The notes below the pieces were generated by a model, which saw only the letters and a program-made list of their open reading frames with translations, did not search any database and had not been told where the DNA came from. This document shows, in pieces, positions 26,228-33,885 of a stretch of DNA of 64,000 bases; position 1 is the stretch's first letter, and each line of letters starts with the position of its first letter. Source of the DNA: Clostridia bacterium (lineage in GTDB: Bacteria > Bacillota > Clostridia > Christensenellales > Aristaeellaceae); the NCBI GenBank assembly GCA_017534885.1, contig JAFXVR010000027.1, positions 57,335 through 121,334 on the forward strand. Reading direction: 5' to 3'. A program made the translations under genes and the position numbers.

Positions 26228-26437
26228 TCACGCGATCCCCTTCACCTCATAGTCCTGAGCCTCCACCGCCTGGCGGAGGGTCTCGTCGGACACTTCGGCG
26301 TTCAGGGTGACGACGGCCTCGCCCTTCACATGGCTGACCTCGGCGGAGGCCACGCCCGGCACGGCCTCCAGGGCCTTCTTCACATGGTTCTCGCAGTTGT
26401 GGCACATCATGCCGCTGATCTTCATGGTCTTCTGCAT
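26228..26437 (-). CDS. copZ: CopZ-like copper chaperone
   Basis: A 69-residue single heavy-metal-associated domain with the metal site MMCHNC (Cys12, Cys15) and the beta-alpha-beta pattern VKKALEAVPGVASAEVS and LRQAVEAQDYEV. The usual sequence is GMxCxxC; here Gly-Met-Met precedes Cys and His-Asn lies between the cysteines. It carries Cu+ to CopA and to the repressor. GGAGG lies 8 bases upstream. It follows csoR by 16 bases in one unit; the CopA pump is 6 kb away under a matching operator. Confidence 0.92.
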   Translation of the reverse strand: MQKTMKISGMMCHNCENHVKKALEAVPGVASAEVSHVKGEAVVTLNAEVSDETLRQAVEAQDYEVKGIA

Positions 26438-26453
26438 ACAGGTGTCCTCCCTC

Positions 26454-26768
26454 TCAGTTCATCATCTTCTGCAGGGTGTTCATCAGTTCATCCAGGGTTT
26501 CCTCCCGGCCCTCCAGCAGGTCGCTCTTCACACAGTGCTTGATGTGGGAAGCCAGCAGCTCCCGGCTGAAGCTCTTCAGCGCGGCGGTGGCCGCCGAGGC
26601 CTGGGTCAGGATGTCCGGGCAGTAGGCTCCCTTCTCCACCATGGCGCGGAGCCCGCCAATCTGCCCCTCGATCCGGTTCAGCCGGGTCACCAGCTTGCGC
26701 ACCAGCTCCGGGTCGCGCTCCGTGGTGCGCGCCGGAAGGGCCTCGCAAGGGCAAGTCTGCTCATCCAT
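26454..26768 (-). CDS. csoR: CsoR-family copper-sensing repressor
   Basis: A 104-residue all-helical repressor. The ATG at 26768 is preferred over a GTG at 26777 because GGGAGG lies 8 bases upstream. Family marks: LVTRLNRIEGQIGGLRAMVE, the first metal ligand Cys in GAYCPDIL, and the His-Cys pair in SHIKHCV, giving the Cys-His-Cys set that binds Cu+. Apo-CsoR represses and copper binding releases DNA. A CsoR-type palindrome lies within its own promoter, so it is autoregulated, and the same palindrome is found at copA. The N-terminal TCPCE cysteines are an extra not seen in most homologues. Confidence 0.93.
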   Translation of the reverse strand: MDEQTCPCEALPARTTERDPELVRKLVTRLNRIEGQIGGLRAMVEKGAYCPDILTQASAATAALKSFSRELLASHIKHCVKSDLLEGREETLDELMNTLQKMMN

Positions 26769-26788
26769 ACCGTGCACCTCCCGGCATC

Positions 26789-26817
26789 ATCATATACCCT
26801 GCCACGGTATTTGTCAA
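26789..26817 (-). promoter_or_regulatory. csoR-copZ promoter with CsoR operator
   Basis: On the minus strand TTGACA (26817-26812) and TATGAT (26794-26789) with a 17-base spacer. ATACCG-N5-GGGTAT (26794-26810) fills the spacer, placing the repressor between the two promoter elements. The -35 overlaps the stop of rimI. Confidence 0.83.
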
Positions 26818-27320
26818 GCTTCATCCAGATGCAGGGTTTCCGGCTCCTCAAAGTCCGGATCGGTCGGCGGAAGGCAGTCACAGACCATGATCAGCGCGTC
26901 CTCGCCGTTGTCCTCGTAGTATCTCTTGCGCCGCCCCACCGCCTGAAAGCCGAGGGAGCGGTACAGCCCGATGGCCGCCGCGTTGCTCTCCCGCACCTCG
27001 AGGGTGGTGTAAGCTGCGCCTAAGTTGCTCAGGTACTGCAGCAGGGCCTCCGTCAGCTTCCGCCCGATGCCCTGTCCCCGGGCCGCCTCTGCCACGGCAA
27101 TGTTGGTGATGTGGCTCTCGTCAATGATGATCCACGCCCCCGCGAAGCCCGCCACCTTCCCGTCCGTTTCGGCCACCAGATAGCGCGCCGCGGGGTTCTT
27201 CTGCAGCTCGTGGGCGTAGGCGCTCTCGGGCCAGGGCCGGGCAAAGGTTGCCTTCTCGATGGCGTCCACCGCCGGCAGATCATCCATGGTCATCCGCCGG
27301 ATCACCGGTTCATTGCTCAT
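26814..27320 (-). CDS. rimI: Ribosomal-protein-alanine N-acetyltransferase
   Basis: A 168-residue GNAT enzyme. The acetyl-CoA loop is AARGQGIGRKL, preceded by ITNIAVAEAARG and followed by LEVRESNAAAIGLYRSLGFQ and RKRYYEDNGEDALIM, the standard RimI pattern. It acetylates the N terminus of ribosomal protein S18. The start overlaps the end of tsaB by 11 bases. Gene order tsaE-tsaB-rimI is common in Firmicutes, which supports the name. Confidence 0.92.
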   Translation of the reverse strand: MSNEPVIRRMTMDDLPAVDAIEKATFARPWPESAYAHELQKNPAARYLVAETDGKVAGFAGAWIIIDESHITNIAVAEAARGQGIGRKLTEALLQYLSNLGAAYTTLEVRESNAAAIGLYRSLGFQAVGRRKRYYEDNGEDALIMVCDCLPPTDPDFEEPETLHLDEA

Positions 27321-28020
27321 GCGCCATCGCCTCCGCCAGCCGTCTGTTGCGCTCCGCGCTGGGCGCCCGCAGGTAGAGGGGCATCAGCGCGGCATAGTCC
27401 ACCGCCCGCTCGGGATGCGCCGCGGCCAGGTACGCCACCGACGCAGGCCGCAGGAAGGCCAGCTGGGCTGGGGCAAAGACCGCCTTCTCCCCCAGCAGGG
27501 CCGCCAGCTTCTCCCGGTGCGGCGGCATGCCGTCCCCGAGAAAGAGGAAGCGTCCGCCCAGCTTCAGCAGCGCTTCGGCATAGTCCTCCACCTTCAGGGG
27601 CGTGTCGGGCATCAGCCGCTCAGGATTTCCCCCGCGCACCGCGAAGGCCGCGCCGTAGACCTGTCCGGCCCGGGCGTCCTGCACCGGGCAGACCAGCCCG
27701 TCAAAGTCCTGAATCCCGGCGGCCATGGCCTCCAGCGCGTTCACGGGCAGGCAGGGCAGGCCGCTGCCGTGGGCCAGCCCCTTGGCGGTGCTCACCCCGA
27801 TGCGCACCCCGGTGAAGGACCCGGGCCCCACCACCACCGCGATGCCGTCCAGGTCGGCCAGGGCCAGGCCGGTGGCCTGCAGGGCCGCTTCCATCATGGG
27901 CACCAGGTTCACCGAGTGGGTCAGCTTGTTCTGCACCGCGCACTCGTACACGATTCCCGGCCCGGCCAGCACGGCCACGCCGCAGACCGGCCCGGAGGTA
28001 TCCATCGCAAGCAGTTTCAT
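27310..28020 (-). CDS. tsaB: tRNA t6A synthesis protein TsaB
   Basis: A 236-residue protein of the ASKHA fold. The start at 28020 (MKLLAMDTSGPVCGVAVL) follows GGAGGAG. Motifs: LLAMDTS, HSVNLVPMMEAAL, and VGPGSFTGVRIGVSTAKGLA, diagnostic of TsaB. It is the scaffold that joins TsaD and TsaE for threonylcarbamoyl transfer to A37 of ANN-decoding tRNAs. TsaD is not in the window. Start overlaps the tsaE stop by 4 bases (ATGA). Confidence 0.95.
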   Translation of the reverse strand: MKLLAMDTSGPVCGVAVLAGPGIVYECAVQNKLTHSVNLVPMMEAALQATGLALADLDGIAVVVGPGSFTGVRIGVSTAKGLAHGSGLPCLPVNALEAMAAGIQDFDGLVCPVQDARAGQVYGAAFAVRGGNPERLMPDTPLKVEDYAEALLKLGGRFLFLGDGMPPHREKLAALLGEKAVFAPAQLAFLRPASVAYLAAAHPERAVDYAALMPLYLRAPSAERNRRLAEAMAHEQ

Positions 28021-28460
28021 CTGATCAGCTCCTCCGGCGCGCGGAAGCCGCCCAGAGTCTCGGCGGTCAGCTCGCGGCTGTTTTCGTCCAGCGGGCGCAG
28101 GTGAATGCGCAGGCAGGTTTCCGGCCAGGCCTCCGGGCAGCGCTCCGGCCATTCCACCACGGCCACTCCGTCCCCGCCCAGGTACTCCTCCAGTCCCATC
28201 TCAAACAGCTCGTCCGCGCCGCTGAGCCGGTACCAGTCGAAGTGGTACAGCGGCAGGCGGCCCTCGTCGTACACGTTGAGGATGGTAAAGCTCGGGGAGG
28301 CCACCGGCCCCGTCACGCCCAGGCCCGCCGCGATGCCGCGGGTCAGCTCGCTCTTGCCCGCCCCCAGGTCGCCCGAGAGCAGCAGCACGTCTCCGGCCTT
28401 CAGCCGCTCAGCCAGCGCCGCTCCCAGCGCCCGGGTTTCCGCCGGTGAATGTGTGACCAT
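28017..28460 (-). CDS. tsaE: tRNA t6A synthesis ATPase TsaE
   Basis: A 147-residue P-loop ATPase: Walker A SGDLGAGKSELTRGIA, SPSFTILNVYD, HFDWYRLSGADELFEMGLEE and VVEWPERCPE, all diagnostic of the YjeE/TsaE family. It drives turnover of the TsaBDE complex. It begins only 10 bases after the ribU stop, so it is probably cotranscribed from the FMN-riboswitch promoter. Confidence 0.95.
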   Translation of the reverse strand: MVTHSPAETRALGAALAERLKAGDVLLLSGDLGAGKSELTRGIAAGLGVTGPVASPSFTILNVYDEGRLPLYHFDWYRLSGADELFEMGLEEYLGGDGVAVVEWPERCPEAWPETCLRIHLRPLDENSRELTAETLGGFRAPEELIR

Positions 28461-28470
28461 GGTTTCCTCC

Positions 28471-29082
28471 TCAGCGTTTGCCCGCCTTCAGCACAGGCGA
28501 CAGCGGCTTGTAGATGAAATAGGTAATCAGGGAGATAACGACGCCCTTGAGCAGGTTGAAAGGCGCGGTGACCAGCAGCAGCAGCTTCCACTCCGTGTCC
28601 ACAAAGGGCAGGGTCTTGGTGGCCATGCCGATGATGGCGGCCAGATCCATGTGATAGGCAGTCATGTAGACGGGAATCAGCAGCAGCCAGTTCACCAGCA
28701 CGCTGACGACGATCATGCACAGGGTGCCGCTGACCATGCCGATGATCGCGTTCCGGCGGGTGCGCCGGCGGCGGTAAAGCAGGGCGGCGGGCAGGATGTA
28801 AGCCGCGCCCATGATGAAGTCCGCCAGGTCGCCGATGCCCATGGTGGTGCCCAGCCCCTTGAGCAGGATGTGGATCAGCACCTTCAGCGCCAGGATGACG
28901 AGCCCCGGCACAGGCCCCATGGCGAAGGCGCCCAGCAGCACCGGCAGGTTGGAGAAGTCCAGCTTGTAAAAGGCCACCACCGGGATTTCGAGGGTCAGGA
29001 AGAGCACCGCGGCCAGGGCGGTCAGCACCGCCATGCGGGTCAGGTAAGCAACGGGCAGTCTCTTGGTTTTCCGGTCAGTCAT
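28471..29082 (-). CDS. ribU: Riboflavin ECF transporter S component
   Basis: A 203-residue membrane protein with six hydrophobic segments. The start at 29082 (MTDRKTKRLPVAYLTRM) follows AGAGGAGG. Marks of RibU: LTALAAVLFLTLEIPV, FYKLDFSNLPVLLGAFAMGP, and PFNLLKGVVISLITYFIYKPLS. It binds riboflavin and works with the shared ECF energising module, which is not in this window. An FMN riboswitch directly upstream confirms the substrate. tsaE, tsaB and rimI follow without a visible promoter. Confidence 0.95.
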   Translation of the reverse strand: MTDRKTKRLPVAYLTRMAVLTALAAVLFLTLEIPVVAFYKLDFSNLPVLLGAFAMGPVPGLVILALKVLIHILLKGLGTTMGIGDLADFIMGAAYILPAALLYRRRRTRRNAIIGMVSGTLCMIVVSVLVNWLLLIPVYMTAYHMDLAAIIGMATKTLPFVDTEWKLLLLVTAPFNLLKGVVISLITYFIYKPLSPVLKAGKR

Positions 29083-29163
29083 GGCAAAGCCTCCTCTGAA
29101 ATACGCACGCCCCCGGAAGCCATGCTTCACAGGGGCGGAAATCATGAACGTATTTCCTGCGCT

Positions 29164-29274
29164 CTTCTCTCATCCAGACTGTACTGTCGGCTCCGGAATC
29201 ACACCGGATCGGCTGAGCTGACTCAGTTCGCGGGCTATACCGCCGGTAGGGAATTTCACCCTGCCCCGAAGAAG
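29164..29274 (-). ncRNA. FMN riboswitch (RFN element)
   Basis: On the minus strand the conserved RFN core is present in order: CTTCGGGGCAGGGTGAAATT, CCCTACCGGCGGTATAGCCC, a variable arm, CCGGTGTGATTCCGG, then ACAGTCTGGATGAGAGAAG. Downstream (29082-29160) GAAATACG pairs with CGTATTTC, which abuts the AGAGGAGG ribosome binding site of ribU, and an inner CGCCCC/GGGGCG stem strengthens it. Without a U-run this looks like translational control. FMN binding should reduce ribU translation. Confidence 0.95.
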
Positions 29275-29318
29275 CTTCTGAAGACTGTGCAATTGTGGGC
29301 GCTTTTCGCGCCGGGATT

Positions 29319-29347
29319 ATCATAGCACGGAGACGGGGGCTTGTCAA
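29319..29347 (-). promoter_or_regulatory. Promoter of the FMN riboswitch-ribU-tsaE-tsaB-rimI unit
   Basis: On the minus strand TTGACA (29347-29342), 17-base spacer, TATGAT (29324-29319). The -35 is 7 bases from the stop of the preceding glycosidase gene. Confidence 0.85.
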
Positions 29348-29354
29348 TGGGCTG

Positions 29355-30377
29355 TCAGCCCCTCGGGTCCAACCGGAAGCAGGGAACCTCCGCGCAGGCC
29401 TCCCGGTAGGCGAACCTCGCGCCCGCCCCGCCAATGCCCTGGTACCAGTTGCCCGTGACTTCATTGACGATGTGCAGGGCATCTGGCGTTTCCTCCATCT
29501 CGAAGAGAAGGATGCGCTTGCGGGGGTGATCGTTGGGGCAGTGGCAGGCCATCATCAGCTGACCGGAAAAGGCGCGGAACAGCATGGCATGGCCGCCGTC
29601 CAGGGCGTACAGAGGCTCTTTCTCCTGCGTCCACGGCCCGGTGATCTCCCCGTACGCGCTGGATGCGCAGCCGATGGCATAGCTGCCGCCCGGGGTGAAG
29701 CCCGACCAGAGCATCACCAGTTTCCCGCCCGGCAGCCGGTGCAGGAAGGGGCCGTCCGTCACCCCGCTGGAACCTGTCCACGGGCCGTCCGAGGCGCGGA
29801 ACAGCACCACGGGTTCGCCTACGGCCTCCCCCAGATCCCCCGACAGGGGTACAGCGCAGATCTGCCCGTCCCCCACCTGCAGCCACTCATGGCAGAAAAC
29901 CAGCCACGGCGCGCCCTTGCGGTCCACGTAAAGGCTGCCGTCCAGGCAGTGCCAGCCCTCGGGCGTGACAGGCTCCGGGCGGACGGGCCGGAAAGGGCCT
30001 TTGGGGCTGTCCGCCGCCAGACACTGGCAGCGCCGGTAGCTCCCCGGGGCGCGGAAGGAGCTGATCAGGTAATACCGCCCCTGCCAGAGGTGGCACTCCG
30101 GAGCCCAGTAATCCTGATCCGCCCAGAAGTCCCCCTTCTCAAAGCAGACCTGCGGCGCGGACCAGTGAATCAGGTCTTCGCTCTCCAGCACATAGAAATG
30201 CCCCGGCCCGGCCGGCGTCTCCGGAAAGCGCCGGGTGTCCGCGAACTGTACATAGGTGTAGTAGCGACGGCTGGCTTCATCGGCCAGGATGAAGGGATCG
30301 CTGATGTGCACATCCCGGATGTGATACGGGTATTTCTGCAGATCAGCCAGCTCGTCCGTGCAGCGGAACATCGGCAT
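29355..30377 (-). CDS. Intracellular glycoside hydrolase, GH43-like five-bladed propeller
   Basis: A 340-residue protein without signal peptide. Propeller motifs: HISDPFILADEASRRYYTY (the DPF Asp is the usual general base), FWADQDYWAPECHLWQGRYY, CLDGSLYVDRKGAPWLVFCH, GVTDGPFLHRLPGGKLVMLW. These match GH43 (clan GH-F), acting on arabinose or xylose side chains; GH32-like enzymes share the fold, so the clan is more certain than the family. Its start directly follows the stop of the upstream glycosidase gene, indicating coupled translation on shared oligosaccharide substrates inside the cell. Confidence 0.82.
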   Translation of the reverse strand: MPMFRCTDELADLQKYPYHIRDVHISDPFILADEASRRYYTYVQFADTRRFPETPAGPGHFYVLESEDLIHWSAPQVCFEKGDFWADQDYWAPECHLWQGRYYLISSFRAPGSYRRCQCLAADSPKGPFRPVRPEPVTPEGWHCLDGSLYVDRKGAPWLVFCHEWLQVGDGQICAVPLSGDLGEAVGEPVVLFRASDGPWTGSSGVTDGPFLHRLPGGKLVMLWSGFTPGGSYAIGCASSAYGEITGPWTQEKEPLYALDGGHAMLFRAFSGQLMMACHCPNDHPRKRILLFEMEETPDALHIVNEVTGNWYQGIGGAGARFAYREACAEVPCFRLDPRG

Positions 30378-31916
30378 TCACTCCCCCATCCGTGTGGCCA
30401 GCACGGCCAGATTCTCCCTTCCGGGGAGGGCGATTTTCGTCTCGCCGGAGACATCCTCGCACAGCAGGGCGCGGGTCATCTCCCAGGGATCGATGAGCTC
30501 CACCCGGTAGCGCTTGTCCGCCGGGAGGCGCAGGGTCTGCTCCCCATGGCACTGCAGGTCGTTGTACCAGAGGAAGGCCTCCTCCCCGCAGCAGGCCTGC
30601 CAGGTGTGCTCCGCGGCCAGGTGCAGGGCGCGCTCGCGCGGCTCCATCATCCGCAGGCTCAGGGCAAAGGGTCTGATGCCGCCCTCCCCTTCTGATGCCA
30701 GCGCGTCCAGCTCTTCCTCCGTCAGGCTGCCCAGCGCCTGGAAGCTCTCCGCCGCGGGCTCCAGCGGGCCGGGCAGGCTCTCCAGCACCTCCCGGAGGAA
30801 GGCGATGCGCCGGGGGCTTTCCCCCTTGAGCCGTCCGCCCCTGGCCCACCAGAGTACCTCATCCTCCGAGAGGAAGGTCTCCCCGTGGGTGCAGCTGCCG
30901 CCGCTCGCCGCGCAGCGCCAGAAGCGCTTCACCATCTCCCGCCCGGAGATCGAGCCCCAGAAGTGGGGCAGATTGCCCTCATAGCAGCACTCGTCCACCA
31001 TCACCGGCTTGCCCCAGATCTTCAGCCAGCGGGGAATCTCCGTCAGCGCCTTGGTCTGGATGCTGGCGTGGGTGATATTGGGGCGGCTGAAGTCCCAGAA
31101 GCGGAAGCAGTTGTGGCAGGACAGAAGGTGGCCATAGGGATCGTGCGAGGCGGTGAAGCTTTCGATCTCCTCCCAGTCCGCCAGGCTCTTGTGATCCAGG
31201 TTCAGGTCGTACTCATTGGCCAGCGACCACCACAGGGCCGGTTTGGCGGCCAGGCGGCGGAGAAGGCCGTCCAGATAGCGCAGATTGTCCTCCCGGGACA
31301 TGGACGCGAAGCCCCAGCGGTCATAGGGGTGGAAGAGGATCAGATCCACCTGGATGCCCAGGGCGGCGATGCGGTCGAGGATGTGCTCAAACCGCTGCCA
31401 GAAGGCGATGCAGGGTCTTCCGGTGTCCCAGCTTCCGTCCGCGCTGCGCTCAAAGGGATAGAAGGGCGGCTCGTTGTGGTTGTAATCGTAGTGCTTGGGA
31501 AAGACGCACAGGCGCACCTTGTTGAAGGGAGCCTGCGAAAGGCTGTTCAGCGTCTCCTCCACCAGCGCGTCCTCCTGGTGTGCCAGGGCGTACACCGTGG
31601 TGCCGAAGGGCCGGAACAATGCGCCGTCCTGGTACTCAAAATGCGTGCCCGCCGCCTTCACCAGCCCGTGGCTTCCCGCGGCCGGTGCGCAGTCCTCCTC
31701 CCCGGAAAAGCTGAGCTCACCCCGTGTCCGCCACTGCCAGCGCCCGGGCCGGTCGGGCAGGAAGCGCACCGTCCAGACGCCGTCCCCGTCGTAAAAGCCG
31801 GGCACCGTCACGGTTCGGCCCTCGCAGGTGAAGTCCGCCTGCAGGTCGATGTCCGCCCAGTTCTCCGTCAGCACCGGTCCGGCAAAGCGCAGTTCAAAGG
31901 TCTCGTACTGTCTCAT
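30378..31916 (-). CDS. DUF5060/DUF5605-type glycosidase
   Basis: A 512-residue soluble protein. Residues 1-90 form a beta-sandwich typical of DUF5060 (YETFELRFAGP, FYDGDGVWTVRFLPDRPGRW). Residues about 95-400 are a TIM barrel with FGTTVYALAHQEDALVEETL, KVRLCVFPKHYDYN, DLILFHPYDRWGF, WWSLANEYDL (acid/base candidate Glu in NEYD) and MVDECCYEGNLP (nucleophile candidate Glu in DECC). A small C-terminal beta domain (DUF5605 type) ends the protein. Substrate unknown, probably plant or host glycans taken up as oligosaccharides. It is the first gene of a pair with the GH43-like enzyme. Confidence 0.8.
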   Translation of the reverse strand: MRQYETFELRFAGPVLTENWADIDLQADFTCEGRTVTVPGFYDGDGVWTVRFLPDRPGRWQWRTRGELSFSGEEDCAPAAGSHGLVKAAGTHFEYQDGALFRPFGTTVYALAHQEDALVEETLNSLSQAPFNKVRLCVFPKHYDYNHNEPPFYPFERSADGSWDTGRPCIAFWQRFEHILDRIAALGIQVDLILFHPYDRWGFASMSREDNLRYLDGLLRRLAAKPALWWSLANEYDLNLDHKSLADWEEIESFTASHDPYGHLLSCHNCFRFWDFSRPNITHASIQTKALTEIPRWLKIWGKPVMVDECCYEGNLPHFWGSISGREMVKRFWRCAASGGSCTHGETFLSEDEVLWWARGGRLKGESPRRIAFLREVLESLPGPLEPAAESFQALGSLTEEELDALASEGEGGIRPFALSLRMMEPRERALHLAAEHTWQACCGEEAFLWYNDLQCHGEQTLRLPADKRYRVELIDPWEMTRALLCEDVSGETKIALPGRENLAVLATRMGE

Positions 31917-31961
31917 AAACGCCCTCCCCTGGCTGTCCTCACCGGCGGCCTTTCCGCCATC

Positions 31962-31978
31962 AATACGGAAAGCGTATT
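31962..31978. promoter_or_regulatory. Palindrome upstream of the glycosidase pair
   Basis: AATACG-N5-CGTATT, a 17-base perfect palindrome in the 85-base gap between the ABC exporter and the glycosidase genes, 46 bases upstream of the glycosidase start codon. Size and form suit a LacI or GntR family operator; no cognate regulator is adjacent. Confidence 0.4.
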
Positions 31979-32001
31979 CCGCGCCGGAGGCTGCTCTTTC
32001 T

Positions 32002-33738
32002 CTATTCCGCGGCGCTCTGGATGCCGTTCATCCGCGCATAGCTCCCGCCCAGCGCCACCAGCTCAGCGTGGGTGCCCTCCTCGGCGATGCGCCCGTCCTC
32101 GATCACCAGGATCTTGTCCGCGTTGCGGATGGTGGACAGGCGGTGGGCAATGGCGATGATGGTGCGGGTGCCGGCGATCCCGTTGATGGCCTTCTGGATC
32201 TGCTGCTCGGTCTCTACATCCACCGAGGCGGTGGCCTCATCCAGGATGATGATGGGCGAGCGCCGCAGGATGGCCCGGGCGATGGCTACGCGCTGCTTCT
32301 GCCCGCCGGAAAGGCGCAGGCCGCGCTCACCCACCTGGGTCTGGTAGCCCTCGGGCATGGCCATGATGTCCTCGTGGATATTGGCAGCCTTCGCCGCGGC
32401 CTCGATCTCCTCCATGTCGGCCTCCGGCATGGCGTAGCCGATGTTTTCCGCGATGGTGCCGTTGAACAGGAAGGTGTCCTGCAGCACCGGCGAGATATTC
32501 CGCCTCAGGCTCTCGATGGTTACGTCGTTCAGGTCGTGCCCGTCGATCAGGATGCGTCCGGACGTGGGCTCATAAAAGCGGGAAATCAGCTGGGTCAGGG
32601 TGGTTTTGCCCACACCCGTGGGGCCCACCAGCGCCAGCATTTTCCCGGGCTCGCAGCGGAAGGAAACATCCTTCAGCACGGGAATGTCGCTGCCGTAGGA
32701 GAAGCTGACGTGTTCAAAGGTGATTTCACCCTGCACATCGCTGAGCGGCTGGGCGCCGGGCTGATCCTTTATCTCAAGAGGCGCGTCCAGCACGTCCAGC
32801 ACGCGCTCGGCCCCGGCCATGGACTGCTGCATGCTCTCCAGCAGGTTGGCCAGGCCCGTCACCGGCCCATAGAACAAACCCAGGTACAGCAGGAAGGCCA
32901 CGATGTCCGCCACCCGCAGGCCTTCCCGGAAGGCCAGGTATCCGCCGAAGGCCACCACCAGGATGGTGCCGAGGGAGGAGATGAACTCCACCGAGGGGTG
33001 GAAGACCGCGCTGATTTTCAGCGCCTGCAGCATGGCCCGGATATGCTCGAAATTCCGCTCGTTGATCCGCTCGGTCTCGTATTCCTCCCGGCCGAAGGAC
33101 TGGATTTCGTGAATGCCTGACAGGTTGTCCTGGAGCTTGCCGTTCAGCTCGCCCATCTTCTTCTGGGATATGCGGAAGTAGGGCCGGACCTTTTTTGAGA
33201 AGATGATGCCTGAGATGAAAATCAGCGGGATGGGCGCGCAGGTGATCAGGGCCAGCTTCCAGTTGATGGTCAGCAGCACCGCCAGCACCCCGGTGAAGGT
33301 GACCACGTTGGTGATGGTCTCAGGGATCATGTGGGCGTAGAGCAGCTCGAAGTCCCGGGTATCGTTGACCACCCGGCTCATCAGGTCGCCGGTCTGCTTG
33401 TCGTGGAAATAGCCCAGGTGCATGTGTTCCAGTTTGTCATAGGTCTTGGTGCGCAGGTCGCCCACAAGGTACCAGGCGGCCTTGTGGGCCAGGTAATTGC
33501 TCAGGAAGCGGAACAGGATGCGCAGCAGGTACAGTCCCACCAGCGCCGCGGTCAGCAGGCCGATGACGCGCAGGTCAGCCTCCTCCACACCCTCCTCTAC
33601 GATGCCGGTCATGGCCGAGAGAACCTTGGGCGCCGTCAGATTCAGCGCCGTCAGCGCCAGGGTGGACAGGATGGCCACGGCGTAAAGCCTCCTGTACCGG
33701 ATCGCTTCGCGGCTGAGCCGCCAGAGTGTCTTGATCAT
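32002..33738 (-). CDS. ABC multidrug/lipid exporter half-transporter (homodimer type)
   Basis: A 578-residue type I exporter. The start at 33738 (MIKTLWRLSREAIRYRRLY) follows GGAGG. Six membrane helices (residues about 15-300), then Walker A GPTGVGKTT, Q-loop SPVLQDTFLFNG, signature LSGGQKQR, Walker B IIILDEATASVD with catalytic Glu and IAHRLSTI. All ATP-site elements are canonical, so it can act as a homodimer (MsbA/LmrA type). It is divergent from the MATE pump gene with a MerR-type operator in between; shared control of both pumps is possible. Confidence 0.93.
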   Translation of the reverse strand: MIKTLWRLSREAIRYRRLYAVAILSTLALTALNLTAPKVLSAMTGIVEEGVEEADLRVIGLLTAALVGLYLLRILFRFLSNYLAHKAAWYLVGDLRTKTYDKLEHMHLGYFHDKQTGDLMSRVVNDTRDFELLYAHMIPETITNVVTFTGVLAVLLTINWKLALITCAPIPLIFISGIIFSKKVRPYFRISQKKMGELNGKLQDNLSGIHEIQSFGREEYETERINERNFEHIRAMLQALKISAVFHPSVEFISSLGTILVVAFGGYLAFREGLRVADIVAFLLYLGLFYGPVTGLANLLESMQQSMAGAERVLDVLDAPLEIKDQPGAQPLSDVQGEITFEHVSFSYGSDIPVLKDVSFRCEPGKMLALVGPTGVGKTTLTQLISRFYEPTSGRILIDGHDLNDVTIESLRRNISPVLQDTFLFNGTIAENIGYAMPEADMEEIEAAAKAANIHEDIMAMPEGYQTQVGERGLRLSGGQKQRVAIARAILRRSPIIILDEATASVDVETEQQIQKAINGIAGTRTIIAIAHRLSTIRNADKILVIEDGRIAEEGTHAELVALGGSYARMNGIQSAAE

Positions 33739-33800
33739 AGCGCCTCCGTTTTCATGATCCTTTTCATCATTCTTTTTCGCTATGTTTTTCAGGCAAACAC

Positions 33801-33831
33801 TTGACTTAGAGTGAACTTGAAGGTCTATGAT
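33801..33831 (+). promoter_or_regulatory. MATE promoter with 19-bp spacer and MerR-type operator
   Basis: TTGACT (33801-33806) and TATGAT (33826-33831) are 19 bases apart, the overlong spacing used by MerR-activated promoters. An imperfect palindrome CTTAGAGTGAACTTGAAG (33805-33822) lies in the spacer. Nearly the same sequence occurs upstream of the nitroreductase gene at 39888-39905, next to a MerR gene. Confidence 0.78.
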
Positions 33832-33885
33832 GTGCCCCGGCGGGATCACCGCCATGCCAATCGGCACTGAAGAAGGGATGACTCC

